NCBI GenBank assembly: GCA_040384665.1
Contig: JAZKIY010000010.1
Coordinates: 1-64,000 of the forward strand
Length of the DNA: 64,000 nt
Source of the DNA: PCRC01 sp040384665
Lineage (GTDB): Bacteria > Pseudomonadota > Gammaproteobacteria > Burkholderiales > Burkholderiaceae_C
Reading direction: 5' to 3'
Shown one piece after another: positions 15,930 to 24,210 of the stretch. How positions within the stretch are numbered: the stretch's first letter is position 1; the number at the start of each line of letters is the position of its first letter. A program made the translations under genes and the position numbers. The notes under the pieces were generated by a model. The model had not been told where the DNA came from, ran no database searches, and saw only the letters and a program-made list of their open reading frames with translations.

Positions 15930-16727
15930 TCAAAAAGTGCCGGGGAACGCGCCGCCGTCGGCCAGCACGTTCTGGCCGGTGATGTACCCCGCGTGGGTGC
16001 TGCACAGGAAGGCGCAGATGGCGCCAAATTCGTCGGGTGTGCCGAAGCGTTGTGCAGGGATGTTGTTGCGGCGGGCGTCCACCACCACGTCCAGCGGCTG
16101 GCCGGTTTTGGTGGCAGCGCCCTGCAGCGTGCCGCGCAGGCGGTCGGTGTCAAAAGCGCCGGGCAGCAGGTTGTTGAGGGTGACGCCCTGCGCTGCCAGC
16201 GGGCTGCGCGCCACGCCGGCGACAAAGCCGGTCAGGCCACTGCGCGCGCCGTTGGACAAACCCAGAATGTCGATGGGCGCTTTTACTGCGCTGGAGGTGA
16301 TGTTGACGATGCGGCCAAAGCCGCGGGCGGCCATGCCGTCCACCGTGGCCTTGATGAGCTCGATGGGCGTGAGCATGTTGGCGTCCACCGCTTTGAGCCA
16401 GGCCTCGCGGTCCCACTGGCGAAAGTCGCCGGGCGGCGGGCCACCGGCGTTGGTGACCACGATGTCGAAGTCGCGCCCCGGCCCGCCGGGTGCGGCGAAC
16501 ACCGCCGCGCGGCCCGCCTCGGAGGTGATGTCGGCCGCCACCGCCAGCACCGACACGCCGGGCGCGGCATCGCGCAAGCGCGCGGCGGCCTGCTGCAGCG
16601 CCTCGGCGCCGCGCGCGACCACCACCACGTGCACACCTTCGCGCACCAGCGCCAGCGCACAGCCGTGGCCCAGCCCCTTGCTGGCACCACACACCAGCGC
16701 CCATTTGCCTGTCAGCCCCAAATCCAT
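15930..16727 (-). CDS. SDR family oxidoreductase lacking the usual Tyr-Lys catalytic pair
   Basis: A 265-residue Rossmann-fold protein. The cofactor motif GASKGLG (residues 14-20), TNAGGPPPG and ITSSAV place it in the short-chain dehydrogenases. In the position of YxxxK it reads SNGAR (LGLSNGARSGL), so the classical tyrosine and lysine are both replaced. A divergent SDR subfamily shows the same replacement, so this is probably not a sequencing error. Reaction unknown. The start at 16727 has an AAGGGG nearby; longer in-frame starts overlap the upstream DMT gene. It follows that gene by 14 bases. Confidence 0.82.
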   Translation of the reverse strand: MDLGLTGKWALVCGASKGLGHGCALALVREGVHVVVVARGAEALQQAAARLRDAAPGVSVLAVAADITSEAGRAAVFAAPGGPGRDFDIVVTNAGGPPPGDFRQWDREAWLKAVDANMLTPIELIKATVDGMAARGFGRIVNITSSAVKAPIDILGLSNGARSGLTGFVAGVARSPLAAQGVTLNNLLPGAFDTDRLRGTLQGAATKTGQPLDVVVDARRNNIPAQRFGTPDEFGAICAFLCSTHAGYITGQNVLADGGAFPGTF

Positions 16728-16741
16728 GGTTGCCCCTTGTT

Positions 16742-17656
16742 CTAACGCCGGAATTTCGTGACCACAAACACGCCACCCAGCACCAGCACGGTGCCGGCGA
16801 TCACCCAGGCGTTGAGCCGTTCGTCCAGCAGCCACACGCCCATCAGGATGGTGGACATCGGGCCGATCATGCCGGTTTGCGCGGCCAGCCCGGCGCCAAT
16901 GCGCTCGATGGCCATCATCACCATCAGCACCGGCGCGGCGGTGCACAGCGTGGCGTTCAGCAGCGACAGCCAGATCACCTCGGGCGCCACCACCGCCGCG
17001 CTCAGCGGCCGCAGCAGCACAAACTGCAGCAGGCAGCACAAACAGGCCACGGTGGTGGCCAGCCCAACCAGCCGCAAAGAACCCAACCGTGGCACCAGTT
17101 CACCGCTTTGGGTGAGGTAGATCGCGTAGCTGACCGCGCTGCCAAACACCAGCAGCGTGCCCAGCGCCACGTCGCTGCCCTCCAGGCTCACCTCGTGCGC
17201 AAACACCAACAGCACACCGGCGTAGCTGATCGCCATGGCCAATGCCTGCACCGCGCCCACCTTGCGTTTGTACAGCACCCAGCCCAGCAGCAGCACCAGC
17301 GTGGGGTTGAGGTACAAAATCAGCCGCTCCAGCCCGGCGCTGATGTAGGCCAGCCCGGCAAAGTCCAGAAAGCTGGCCAGGTAATAGCCGGTGAAGCCCA
17401 GCCACAACACACGCAGCCAGTCTTTGCCACTCAGCGGTGGTTTGTTGCGGCTGGCCCACCAGGCCATCACCGCAAAGATGGGCAGCGCGAACAGCATGCG
17501 GTACATGATCAGCGTGACCGCGTCCACCCCGTGGCGGTAGGCCAGCTTGACGATGATGGCCTTGCCGCTGAACGCGATGGCCCCCAGCGCGGCGAGCACC
17601 AGGCCGGGCCAGATGTTTTTTGCTACGTTTTCAGTAGCTAAACTGCTAGATTTCAC
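16742..17656 (-). CDS. EamA/DMT family transporter whose start lies in a repeat
   Basis: A 304-residue inner-membrane protein with about ten helices. LAALGAIAFSGKAIIVKLAYRHG begins the first EamA repeat, and YISAGLERLILYLNPTLVLLLG and a closing VLVLGGVFVVTKF are typical. The start is GTG at 17656, and the first 14 codons (MKSSSLATENVAKN) are encoded by the dispersed repeat at 17616-17686. No other start precedes the first helix, so the repeat appears to have supplied the translation start. The SDR gene follows closely and may be co-transcribed. Substrate unknown. Confidence 0.85.
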   Translation of the reverse strand: MKSSSLATENVAKNIWPGLVLAALGAIAFSGKAIIVKLAYRHGVDAVTLIMYRMLFALPIFAVMAWWASRNKPPLSGKDWLRVLWLGFTGYYLASFLDFAGLAYISAGLERLILYLNPTLVLLLGWVLYKRKVGAVQALAMAISYAGVLLVFAHEVSLEGSDVALGTLLVFGSAVSYAIYLTQSGELVPRLGSLRLVGLATTVACLCCLLQFVLLRPLSAAVVAPEVIWLSLLNATLCTAAPVLMVMMAIERIGAGLAAQTGMIGPMSTILMGVWLLDERLNAWVIAGTVLVLGGVFVVTKFRR

Positions 17657-17686
17657 TAGGGCTCAAGGCGTATTTGGCTTAAAAAT
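17616..17686 (-). repeat. Dispersed repeat copy B
   Basis: A full-length copy in reverse orientation. The minus strand reads GATTTTTAAGCC, then CTTGAGCCCTAGTGAAATC, then TTTAGCTACTGAAAACG and GTAGCAAAAA. The CCCTAGTGAAATCT block is identical to the copy at 32374. It covers the start codon and first codons of the DMT gene at 16742-17656. Confidence 0.72.
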
Positions 17687-17721
17687 CACGTTGCACAGGG
17701 TTCCGGCGGCCTTCCAGGGCC

Positions 17722-19338
17722 TCAAAAGCCCGCCGCTTGGCCATCGCGCCGCGCATCGCTGGCGGCCACGTAGCCTTCCACCGCCGGGTCGCCCGCGCGC
17801 CAGATGAACTGGCCGGCGCCAAAGTCCTGGTAGGAGTCGTTGATGACTTCCATCTGGTGGCCACGCGCCGCCAGGCCCTGCACCGTGGCCGGGTTCAGCG
17901 ACGCTTCAACATTGATCTCCAGCCCGGCGTTGAAGCGCCAGCGCGGCGCGTCGCAGGCGGCTTGCGGGTTCTGGCCGTAGTCCAGCATGCGCACCAGCGT
18001 CTGCAGGTGGCCCTGCGGCTGCATGTTGGCGCCCATCACGCCGAACGACATGACCGGCTGCCCGTCCTTGGTCAGGAAAGCGGGAATGATCGTGTGGAAG
18101 GGCCGCTTGCCCGGCGCCACGACGTTGGCGCTTGTCGCATCGAGGTTGAAGCCATGGCCGCGGTTCTGCAGGCTCACGCCGAACGTGGGCTCGACACAGC
18201 CCGAGCCAAAGCCCATGTAGTTGCTCTGGATGAAGCTGACCATCATGCCGGTCTCGTCGGCGGCGGTCAGGTAAATGGTGCCGCCCTTGACCGGGTTGCC
18301 GGCGCCGAAGTCTTGCGCCCTTTTCATGTCGATCAGTTTGGCGCGGCTGGCCAGGTACGCCGGGTCCAGCATCTGCTCCGCGGTCACTTCCATGCTGCCG
18401 GGTTCGGCCACGTAGCGGTAGGTGTCGGCAAAGGCCAGCTTCATGGCCTCGATCTGCAGGTGCTGGCTGTCCACGCCGTCCAGCGGCAGGCCGGCCACGT
18501 CGAACTGGTCGAGGATGCCCAGCGCCATCAGCGCCGAAATGCCCTGCCCGTTGGGCGGAATCTCGTGCAGCGTGTGGCCGCGGTAATTTTTGGCAATCGG
18601 CGTGACCCACTCGGGTTGGTAGTTGGCAAAGTCCTTGGCGGTGATGCTGGCGCCGTGGGACTTGGCGAAGCGCGCAATCGCCTCGGCCATCTCGCCGCCG
18701 TAGTAGGCCTGGCCCTGGCTTTCGGCAATCGAGCGCAGGCCGCGGGCGGCGGCCTTGAACTGGAACAGCTCACCCACATGTGGCGCACGGCCCCAGGGCA
18801 AAAACGCCTCGGCGAAACCCGGCAGCGACTGCAGTTCGGGCGTGGCGGCGGCCCACTTCTGCTGCACCACCGGGGGCAGCAGGTAGCCGCGCTCGGCCAT
18901 CTCAATGGCGGGCGCCATCAGGTCGGCAAACGGCAACTTGCCGAAGCGCTCGCTCATCGCCACCCAGCCGCTCACCGCGCCGGGCACGGTGACCGAATCG
19001 AGCCCGCGCTTGGGCGGTGCGGTGGCGTTGTCGCCGTACTTGCGCTTGAAGTAGTCGGGCGTCCACGCCGCCGGGGCACGGCCAGACGCATTGAGGCCGT
19101 GCAGTTGCGTGCCGTCCCACAGGATGCAGAAGGCGTCACTGCCGAGGCCATTGCTGACCGGCTCCAGCACCGTCATCGCGGCGGCGGTCGCAATGGCCGC
19201 GTCGACCGCGTTGCCGCCGGTCGCCAGCATCCTCAGGCCCGCCTGTGCGGCGAGCGGGTGCGAGGTCGCGACAACGTTGCGCGCGAAAACCGGGATGCGG
19301 TGGGAGGTGTAGGGGTTGGCGTAGTCGAACTTCGGCAT
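17722..19338 (-). CDS. Gamma-glutamyltransferase family protein
   Basis: A 538-residue Ntn-hydrolase that should self-cleave into two subunits. The substrate-binding region shows ATGGNAVDAAIATAAAM near the N-terminus and PNGQGISAL in the large-subunit half. The likely nucleophile is Thr354 in KGGTIYLTAAD, and the GSGCVEP and MSFGVMGANMQPQGH segments follow. No signal peptide is visible, so it is probably cytoplasmic, like YwrD-type or acylase-type members rather than periplasmic Ggt. ATG 19338 gives the family's usual MPKFDYANPY start. Substrate (glutathione, gamma-glutamyl or acyl compounds) unknown. Confidence 0.87.
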   Translation of the reverse strand: MPKFDYANPYTSHRIPVFARNVVATSHPLAAQAGLRMLATGGNAVDAAIATAAAMTVLEPVSNGLGSDAFCILWDGTQLHGLNASGRAPAAWTPDYFKRKYGDNATAPPKRGLDSVTVPGAVSGWVAMSERFGKLPFADLMAPAIEMAERGYLLPPVVQQKWAAATPELQSLPGFAEAFLPWGRAPHVGELFQFKAAARGLRSIAESQGQAYYGGEMAEAIARFAKSHGASITAKDFANYQPEWVTPIAKNYRGHTLHEIPPNGQGISALMALGILDQFDVAGLPLDGVDSQHLQIEAMKLAFADTYRYVAEPGSMEVTAEQMLDPAYLASRAKLIDMKRAQDFGAGNPVKGGTIYLTAADETGMMVSFIQSNYMGFGSGCVEPTFGVSLQNRGHGFNLDATSANVVAPGKRPFHTIIPAFLTKDGQPVMSFGVMGANMQPQGHLQTLVRMLDYGQNPQAACDAPRWRFNAGLEINVEASLNPATVQGLAARGHQMEVINDSYQDFGAGQFIWRAGDPAVEGYVAASDARRDGQAAGF

Positions 19339-19397
19339 GGTCAACCAATTATGAATGCGCCGCGCCGCCACCGCAGTCGCGCTAACGACGGCCCTGC

Positions 19398-19955
19398 TCA
19401 GTCAATGGTGAGGCGGTCAAACCAGCGGGCACCGGCCGGCACGTCGTTGCGCTCGGCAGGGCCGTAGGGCGGCACGTCGGTCCGGGCCGGCGGCGCGCCG
19501 ATGGCGTTCAGGTCGATCGCCTGCGGCGTGCCGACCAGCCCTTTGTCGGTCGCGGCGAGCCGGTAGTACACGCCGTTCCACAGCTTGGCGCCAAAGTCGC
19601 TCGGCTGCTTGTAGAAAAACAGCAGCTGGTGCTCCAGCCAGCCCAGGTCGGTCGCGGTGATGGTGCCGGGGTTTTTGTACGGGTAAGGCACATGGCACAA
19701 CACCTCGGTACCGCCTTCGAGGCACTTGAACTCGCGCATCGACAGAAAGAAGTCTTTCAGCGCGTGGATGTCCATCGTCACCCGCACGGCGGTTCTGTCG
19801 CCCGCTGGTGTGAAGCGCACGCTGCCCACAGCCACCACTTTGCCATCGCGGCCGTGCAGGCGAATGGTCTTGTCACCGCGCCAGTCCGCCGATGCCACCG
19901 AGGCGCCCCCCAGGAGCAGGCAACCCAACAGCAGGCTCGTCAGGGTGCGGTGCAT
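19398..19955 (-). CDS. Secreted protein of unknown function
   Basis: A 185-residue protein with a clear Sec signal (about 22 residues, ending GGASVASA/DW). I do not recognise a family. The mature part has two cysteines close together (FKCLEGGTEVLCHVPYPY, probably a disulfide), a WLEHQLLFFYKQPSDFGAKLW aromatic-rich segment and a Pro-rich C-terminus. It lies 16 bases downstream of the DUF3422 gene on the same strand, so both are probably co-transcribed. Periplasmic location is inferred. Confidence 0.65.
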   Translation of the reverse strand: MHRTLTSLLLGCLLLGGASVASADWRGDKTIRLHGRDGKVVAVGSVRFTPAGDRTAVRVTMDIHALKDFFLSMREFKCLEGGTEVLCHVPYPYKNPGTITATDLGWLEHQLLFFYKQPSDFGAKLWNGVYYRLAATDKGLVGTPQAIDLNAIGAPPARTDVPPYGPAERNDVPAGARWFDRLTID

Positions 19956-19971
19956 GGTGTGTCTTTCGTGT

Positions 19972-21255
19972 TCAGTGGGTGAAAAGCTTGTTGTGCAGCC
20001 GCCGCAGCGACCACCAGACCCCGAAAGCCACCAGCGGAATTGCCAGCGCCGCCGTCATTTCCGGCGCCACGGGCCATCCGAACTTCTCGGCGCCTTTGGC
20101 CATGTAGGCCACCAGCCCGACGATGTAGTACGTGATCGCCGCCACCGACAGGCCCTCGACGGTGGACTGCAGCTTCAGCTGCAAATCCTGCCGCGTGTTC
20201 ATCGTCGCCAGCAGTTCCTGGCTGGCCACCTGCTGCTCGATTTCGACCCGGGTGCGCAACAGGTTGCTGATGCGCGACACCCGCTCCGACAGGCTTTGCT
20301 GCCGCCGGACCGCCCATTCGCAGGTGCTGACCGCCGGTGACAGCCGGCGCTGCATGAACTCGCGGATGGTCTGCATGCCCGCCAGCCGCGTTTCGGCAAT
20401 GTCGGCAATGCGCCGATTGACCAGGTCAAAGTAGGCGCTGCTGGCCGAAAAACGCGAATGGGTCCCGGCGTACTGGCTCTCGACCTGCCCGGCCAGCCGG
20501 GTCAAACGGTCCAGCAGTTGCGGCTCTTCCGAGCGGCTGGCGGTGCGGATGGCGCCGGCCAGCAAGGCCAGTTCGCGTTCGGCACCGCCGAGCGCGGCGG
20601 TGGCCTCGCGCGCCACCGGCAGCGCCAGCAGCGCGGCCATGCGGTAGGTTTCAATTTCGGTGAGCTGTTGCACCAGCCGGCCCAGGCGTCTGGGCGCTGC
20701 GCTGCCCACCAGCAACACCATGCGCGAAAAGCCATCGGCATGGATCGCAAAGTCGGTGTAGACCTCGCCATGGCCATCGGCCACGGTGGAGGCCACCAGC
20801 GTGTCGTCCTGCAGCACGCCGCGCTGCACCAGCGACTGCGTGCCAAACGCACTGCTGGTCAGCACCCACAAGTGCATGCTTGAGATGTTCTGACCGGGCA
20901 AGCCATCCAGCCAGTCGCGCGGCACCACGTCAAGCGCGGTGGCGCAGCCCTGCTCGCCAAACGGGTCCCCTGACAGCGGCCGCATGAAGGTGTAGCTGAC
21001 AAATTCGGTGTGCAGCTCCCAACGCAGGCGGAACGCACCCAGATCCACCCGCAGGTGGTTGGTTTCTCCGCCGGGCGGCGGCAGGTGGTGGTTGCGCAGC
21101 AGCTCGGCCAGGTGCGCCCGGCTGGCGTCGCGCTCGGCCGGGTCGGCCAGCATCACCACCTGGGCGATGGCCAGCGGCGCGGTGATGGCCTCGGGTGGCC
21201 GGGCGTGGATTTCATTGTGCAGCGCGTGGCGCTGCGGGTGGTTGTGCAGTGGCAT
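19972..21255 (-). CDS. DUF3422 family membrane protein
   Basis: A 427-residue protein matching DUF3422: an N-terminal LHNEIHARPPE motif, YTFMRPLSGDPFG and HVWVLT-like (MHLWVLTSSAFG) segments, then a long helical region and two C-terminal transmembrane segments (IVGLVAYMAKG and AALAIPLVAFGVWWSLRR). It resembles coiled-coil-plus-membrane-anchor proteins; its function is unknown. The ATG at 21255 has AAGGG upstream, and the in-frame start eight codons earlier is weaker. Confidence 0.82.
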   Translation of the reverse strand: MPLHNHPQRHALHNEIHARPPEAITAPLAIAQVVMLADPAERDASRAHLAELLRNHHLPPPGGETNHLRVDLGAFRLRWELHTEFVSYTFMRPLSGDPFGEQGCATALDVVPRDWLDGLPGQNISSMHLWVLTSSAFGTQSLVQRGVLQDDTLVASTVADGHGEVYTDFAIHADGFSRMVLLVGSAAPRRLGRLVQQLTEIETYRMAALLALPVAREATAALGGAERELALLAGAIRTASRSEEPQLLDRLTRLAGQVESQYAGTHSRFSASSAYFDLVNRRIADIAETRLAGMQTIREFMQRRLSPAVSTCEWAVRRQQSLSERVSRISNLLRTRVEIEQQVASQELLATMNTRQDLQLKLQSTVEGLSVAAITYYIVGLVAYMAKGAEKFGWPVAPEMTAALAIPLVAFGVWWSLRRLHNKLFTH

Positions 21256-21327
21256 GTCGCCCTTCCCTCTGGGCAGCATTGTGCCGCAGCGGAAGGGCCG
21301 GGGTCACCGCACCCGCGTCATGGGCGG

Positions 21328-22842
21328 TCAGTCTTCGACAAACGCCTCTTCGCGCTTGTTCTTCACCGCCGGCAACAGCACAATCACCAGCAACAGCGCC
21401 GCCACCGCCAACAGGCTGGCCGAGAGCGGCCGGGTCACCAGCACGCTCCATTCACCGCGCGACAGCAGCAGCGCCCGGCGCAGGTTTTCTTCCATCATCG
21501 GCCCGAGGATGAAGCCCAGCAGCAGCGGCGCCGGCTCGCAACCCAGCTTGATGAAGGCGTAGCCAATGAAGCCGAACAGCGCCACCATCCAGATGTCGAA
21601 CACGTTGTTGTTGGTGGAGTACACACCGATCGCGCAGAACAGCACAATCGACGGGAACAGCCAGCGGTAAGGCACGGTGAGCAGCTTGATCCAGATGCCG
21701 ATCAGCGGCAGGTTCAGCACGATCAGCATCAGGTTGCCGATCCACATCGACGCGATCAGGCCCCAGAACAACTCGGGGTTGCTGGTCATCACCTGCGGGC
21801 CGGGCTGGATGTTGTGGATGGTCATCGCACCGACCATCAGCGCCATCACCGCGTTGGGCGGGATACCCAGCGTCAGCAGCGGGATGAACGAGGTTTGCGA
21901 ACCGGCGTTGTTGGCCGCCTCGGGCGCCGCCACACCGCGGATGTTGCCCTGGCCAAACGGCACTTCACCCGGCTGCAACTTGGTTTTCTTCTCGACCGTG
22001 TAGGCCGCAAACGCCGCCAGCAGCGCGCCGCCGCCCGGCAGAATGCCCAACGCCGAACCCAGCGCAGTGCCGCGCAGGATGGCCGGCACCATGCGCTTGA
22101 AGTCCTCTTTGGTCGGCATCAGGCCGCTCACCTTGCCGGTGAACACCTCGCGCTTGTCTTCGGATTTGGACAGGTTGCTGATGATCTCGCCGTAGCCGAA
22201 CACGCCCATGGCGATCACCACGAATCCGATGCCATCGGTCAACTCGGGGATGTCAAAGCTGAAACGTGCCGCACCGGAGTTCACGTCGGTGCCCACCAGG
22301 CCCAGCAGCAGGCCCAGCACGATCATGGCAATGGCCTTCGGCAGCGAGCCGGACGCCAGCACCACCGCACCGATCAGGCCCAGGACCATCAGCGAGAAGT
22401 ACTCCGCCGGCCCGAACTTGAAGGCCACCTCGGTCAGTGGTGCCGCGAACGCGGCCAGGATCAAGGTGCCGACACAGCCGGCAAAAAACGAGCCGATGCC
22501 CGCCGCCGCCAGCGCCGGTCCGGCACGGCCCTTGCGCGCCATCTGGTAGCCGTCGATCACCGTCACCACCGACGACGACTCGCCCGGCAGGTTGACCAGA
22601 ATGGCGGTGGTGGACCCCCCGTACTGCGCCCCGTAGTAAATGCCGGCCAGCATGATCAGCGCCGCCACCGGGGGCAGTGCGTAGGTCGCGGGCAGCAGCA
22701 TGGCGATGGTGGCGATCGGGCCAATGCCCGGGAGCACACCGATCAGCGTGCCCAGCAGGCAACCGATGAAAGCATAGGCGAGGTTTTGCAGCGTGAACGC
22801 CACGCCAAAGCCAATAGAGAGGTTGTTGATCAGGTCTTGCAT
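21328..22842 (-). CDS. tctA: Tripartite tricarboxylate transporter, large permease subunit TctA
   Basis: A 504-residue inner-membrane protein with about twelve helices. The family signatures GTLIGVLPGIGPIATIAMLLP near residue 35, YGGSTTAILVNLPGESSSVVT and GGGALLAAFAAYTVEKK are clear. TctA is the large channel subunit of a proton- or sodium-driven uptake system for carboxylates. An AAGGA ribosome-binding site precedes the ATG. tctB lies 13 bases upstream. No solute-binding TctC/Bug gene lies in the window, so the substrate cannot be inferred. Confidence 0.95.
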   Translation of the reverse strand: MQDLINNLSIGFGVAFTLQNLAYAFIGCLLGTLIGVLPGIGPIATIAMLLPATYALPPVAALIMLAGIYYGAQYGGSTTAILVNLPGESSSVVTVIDGYQMARKGRAGPALAAAGIGSFFAGCVGTLILAAFAAPLTEVAFKFGPAEYFSLMVLGLIGAVVLASGSLPKAIAMIVLGLLLGLVGTDVNSGAARFSFDIPELTDGIGFVVIAMGVFGYGEIISNLSKSEDKREVFTGKVSGLMPTKEDFKRMVPAILRGTALGSALGILPGGGALLAAFAAYTVEKKTKLQPGEVPFGQGNIRGVAAPEAANNAGSQTSFIPLLTLGIPPNAVMALMVGAMTIHNIQPGPQVMTSNPELFWGLIASMWIGNLMLIVLNLPLIGIWIKLLTVPYRWLFPSIVLFCAIGVYSTNNNVFDIWMVALFGFIGYAFIKLGCEPAPLLLGFILGPMMEENLRRALLLSRGEWSVLVTRPLSASLLAVAALLLVIVLLPAVKNKREEAFVED

Positions 22843-22855
22843 GGTGGCGTCCTTT

Positions 22856-23347
22856 TCAGCCGGTGATGAAGGCGGGCCAGACCAGGAATTGCAGCTTCAG
22901 CAGCCACACGAAAGCCCCATAGCTCATCACCGACAGCAAGGTGGCCAAAATCAAGACTTCTTTCAGCTTGAAGGACTCCGCCGCCAGACTGGCAACCACC
23001 GTCAGGCCATAGATGCCCGCCACCAGCCCCATCGGCGGAATGCCCAGGCTGGGCAAACCACCCAGCAGCACACCGAAGAGCACGTTGGCCCCGAGCACAC
23101 ACACCAGCGGCTTCCAGGCCCAGGCGCCCACCGGATCACCGTCGCCCTTCACCGTTTTGCCCAGTGCCTGTACCGCAATCAGCAGGCCCAGCAGCGTCAG
23201 CACAATGCCCAGCACCAGCGGAAAGTAGCCAGGCCCCATGCGCGCGCCGTTGCCGAGGCCGTAGTTGCTTGCGCCCCAGGCGAACCCGATGCCGACCACG
23301 GAAAACATCAGCCCGGAGCAAAAATCTTTCTGGTTTTTTATGTGCAC
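22856..23347 (-). CDS. tctB: Tripartite tricarboxylate transporter, small permease subunit TctB
   Basis: A 163-residue protein with four hydrophobic segments, including FSVVGIGFAWGASNY near the start and ARMGPGYFPLVLGIVLTLLG, the typical TctB signature. The start is GTG at 23347, supported by a strong AGGAGG seven bases upstream. tctA follows in the same transcription unit. TctB is a membrane partner of TctA. Confidence 0.92.
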   Translation of the reverse strand: MHIKNQKDFCSGLMFSVVGIGFAWGASNYGLGNGARMGPGYFPLVLGIVLTLLGLLIAVQALGKTVKGDGDPVGAWAWKPLVCVLGANVLFGVLLGGLPSLGIPPMGLVAGIYGLTVVASLAAESFKLKEVLILATLLSVMSYGAFVWLLKLQFLVWPAFITG

Positions 23348-23445
23348 GACACAGCCTCCTGCCTCTTATTGTTGAGAACTGCCCGGATTGTGGGCGCATT
23401 CTGCCGAAGGGTGCCTGTGGATTCCACCTATCCGGCGGGGTTCCG

Positions 23446-24207
23446 TCAACGCGGCGGCGGCGACAGTTCGCGCAGCCACGACAGCGCTGGCAAGTGCCAG
23501 CGTGTCTCAACCTCCCGCGCCCGCTCCACAAGCAAGTCAAATGACACAGCCCTTGGGGTCCGCTGGACCAACAGTACGGTGTTACCACTGCCCGTGGCTG
23601 AAAACGACCAGATCGCAGCCGGACCAAAGACAGCGCCAATGCGCTGCACACTTTGTGAAAAATTGGCCGAGCGACCAAAGTGGTTGACCATCATGAAGCC
23701 GTCGGCAGTCAACGCCCTGTGAACATCGGCATAAAAGGCCTCGCTGTCCAGCACAGGTGCCTCGGCTTCGTGGTCATAGGCGTCCACCTGCAGCACATCC
23801 ACAGCGCCGCGCCACTGGGGCTTCTTGACTTCCAGCAAGGCATCCGCCACCACTGTTTTGAGCAATTTGTCATCTGGCGACAGCTTGAACCATGCGCGGC
23901 ACGCAGATACCACCTCGGGATTGATCTCGACCGCCGTGGTGCGCATACGTAATTTTTGATGGCTGAACTTGGTCAACGAGCCCGCGCCCAATCCGAGCTG
24001 CATGATGTGCCGCTTGGAGACACTGGGCGCCTTGACGAACAGCAACCAGGACATCATGCGTTGCGCGTACTCCAGGTCTAAATCGTTCGGCGCACTCAGT
24101 CGCATCGTCCCCTGTATCCACTGAGTCCCCAGACGCATGAAACGCACACCATCTGCATCTGTGTAGTACACCTCTGGCGTATTTTTGTCACGGCAAGTTT
24201 GATCCAT
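23446..24207 (-). CDS. Spermidine synthase-like methyltransferase-fold protein, copy 2
   Basis: A 253-residue Rossmann protein of the polyamine aminopropyltransferase (SpeE-like) group. The cofactor loop IMQLGLGAGSLTKF, the acidic VEINPEVV and the VDVLQVDAYDHEAEAPVLDSE region match that superfamily. It is a paralogue of the gene directly upstream (24211-24975), with the same motif order throughout. It starts three bases after that gene's stop. True spermidine synthases carry GGGDG; here GLGAG replaces it, so the reaction may differ. Confidence 0.75.
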   Translation of the reverse strand: MDQTCRDKNTPEVYYTDADGVRFMRLGTQWIQGTMRLSAPNDLDLEYAQRMMSWLLFVKAPSVSKRHIMQLGLGAGSLTKFSHQKLRMRTTAVEINPEVVSACRAWFKLSPDDKLLKTVVADALLEVKKPQWRGAVDVLQVDAYDHEAEAPVLDSEAFYADVHRALTADGFMMVNHFGRSANFSQSVQRIGAVFGPAAIWSFSATGSGNTVLLVQRTPRAVSFDLLVERAREVETRWHLPALSWLRELSPPPR

Positions 24208-24210
24208 AAG

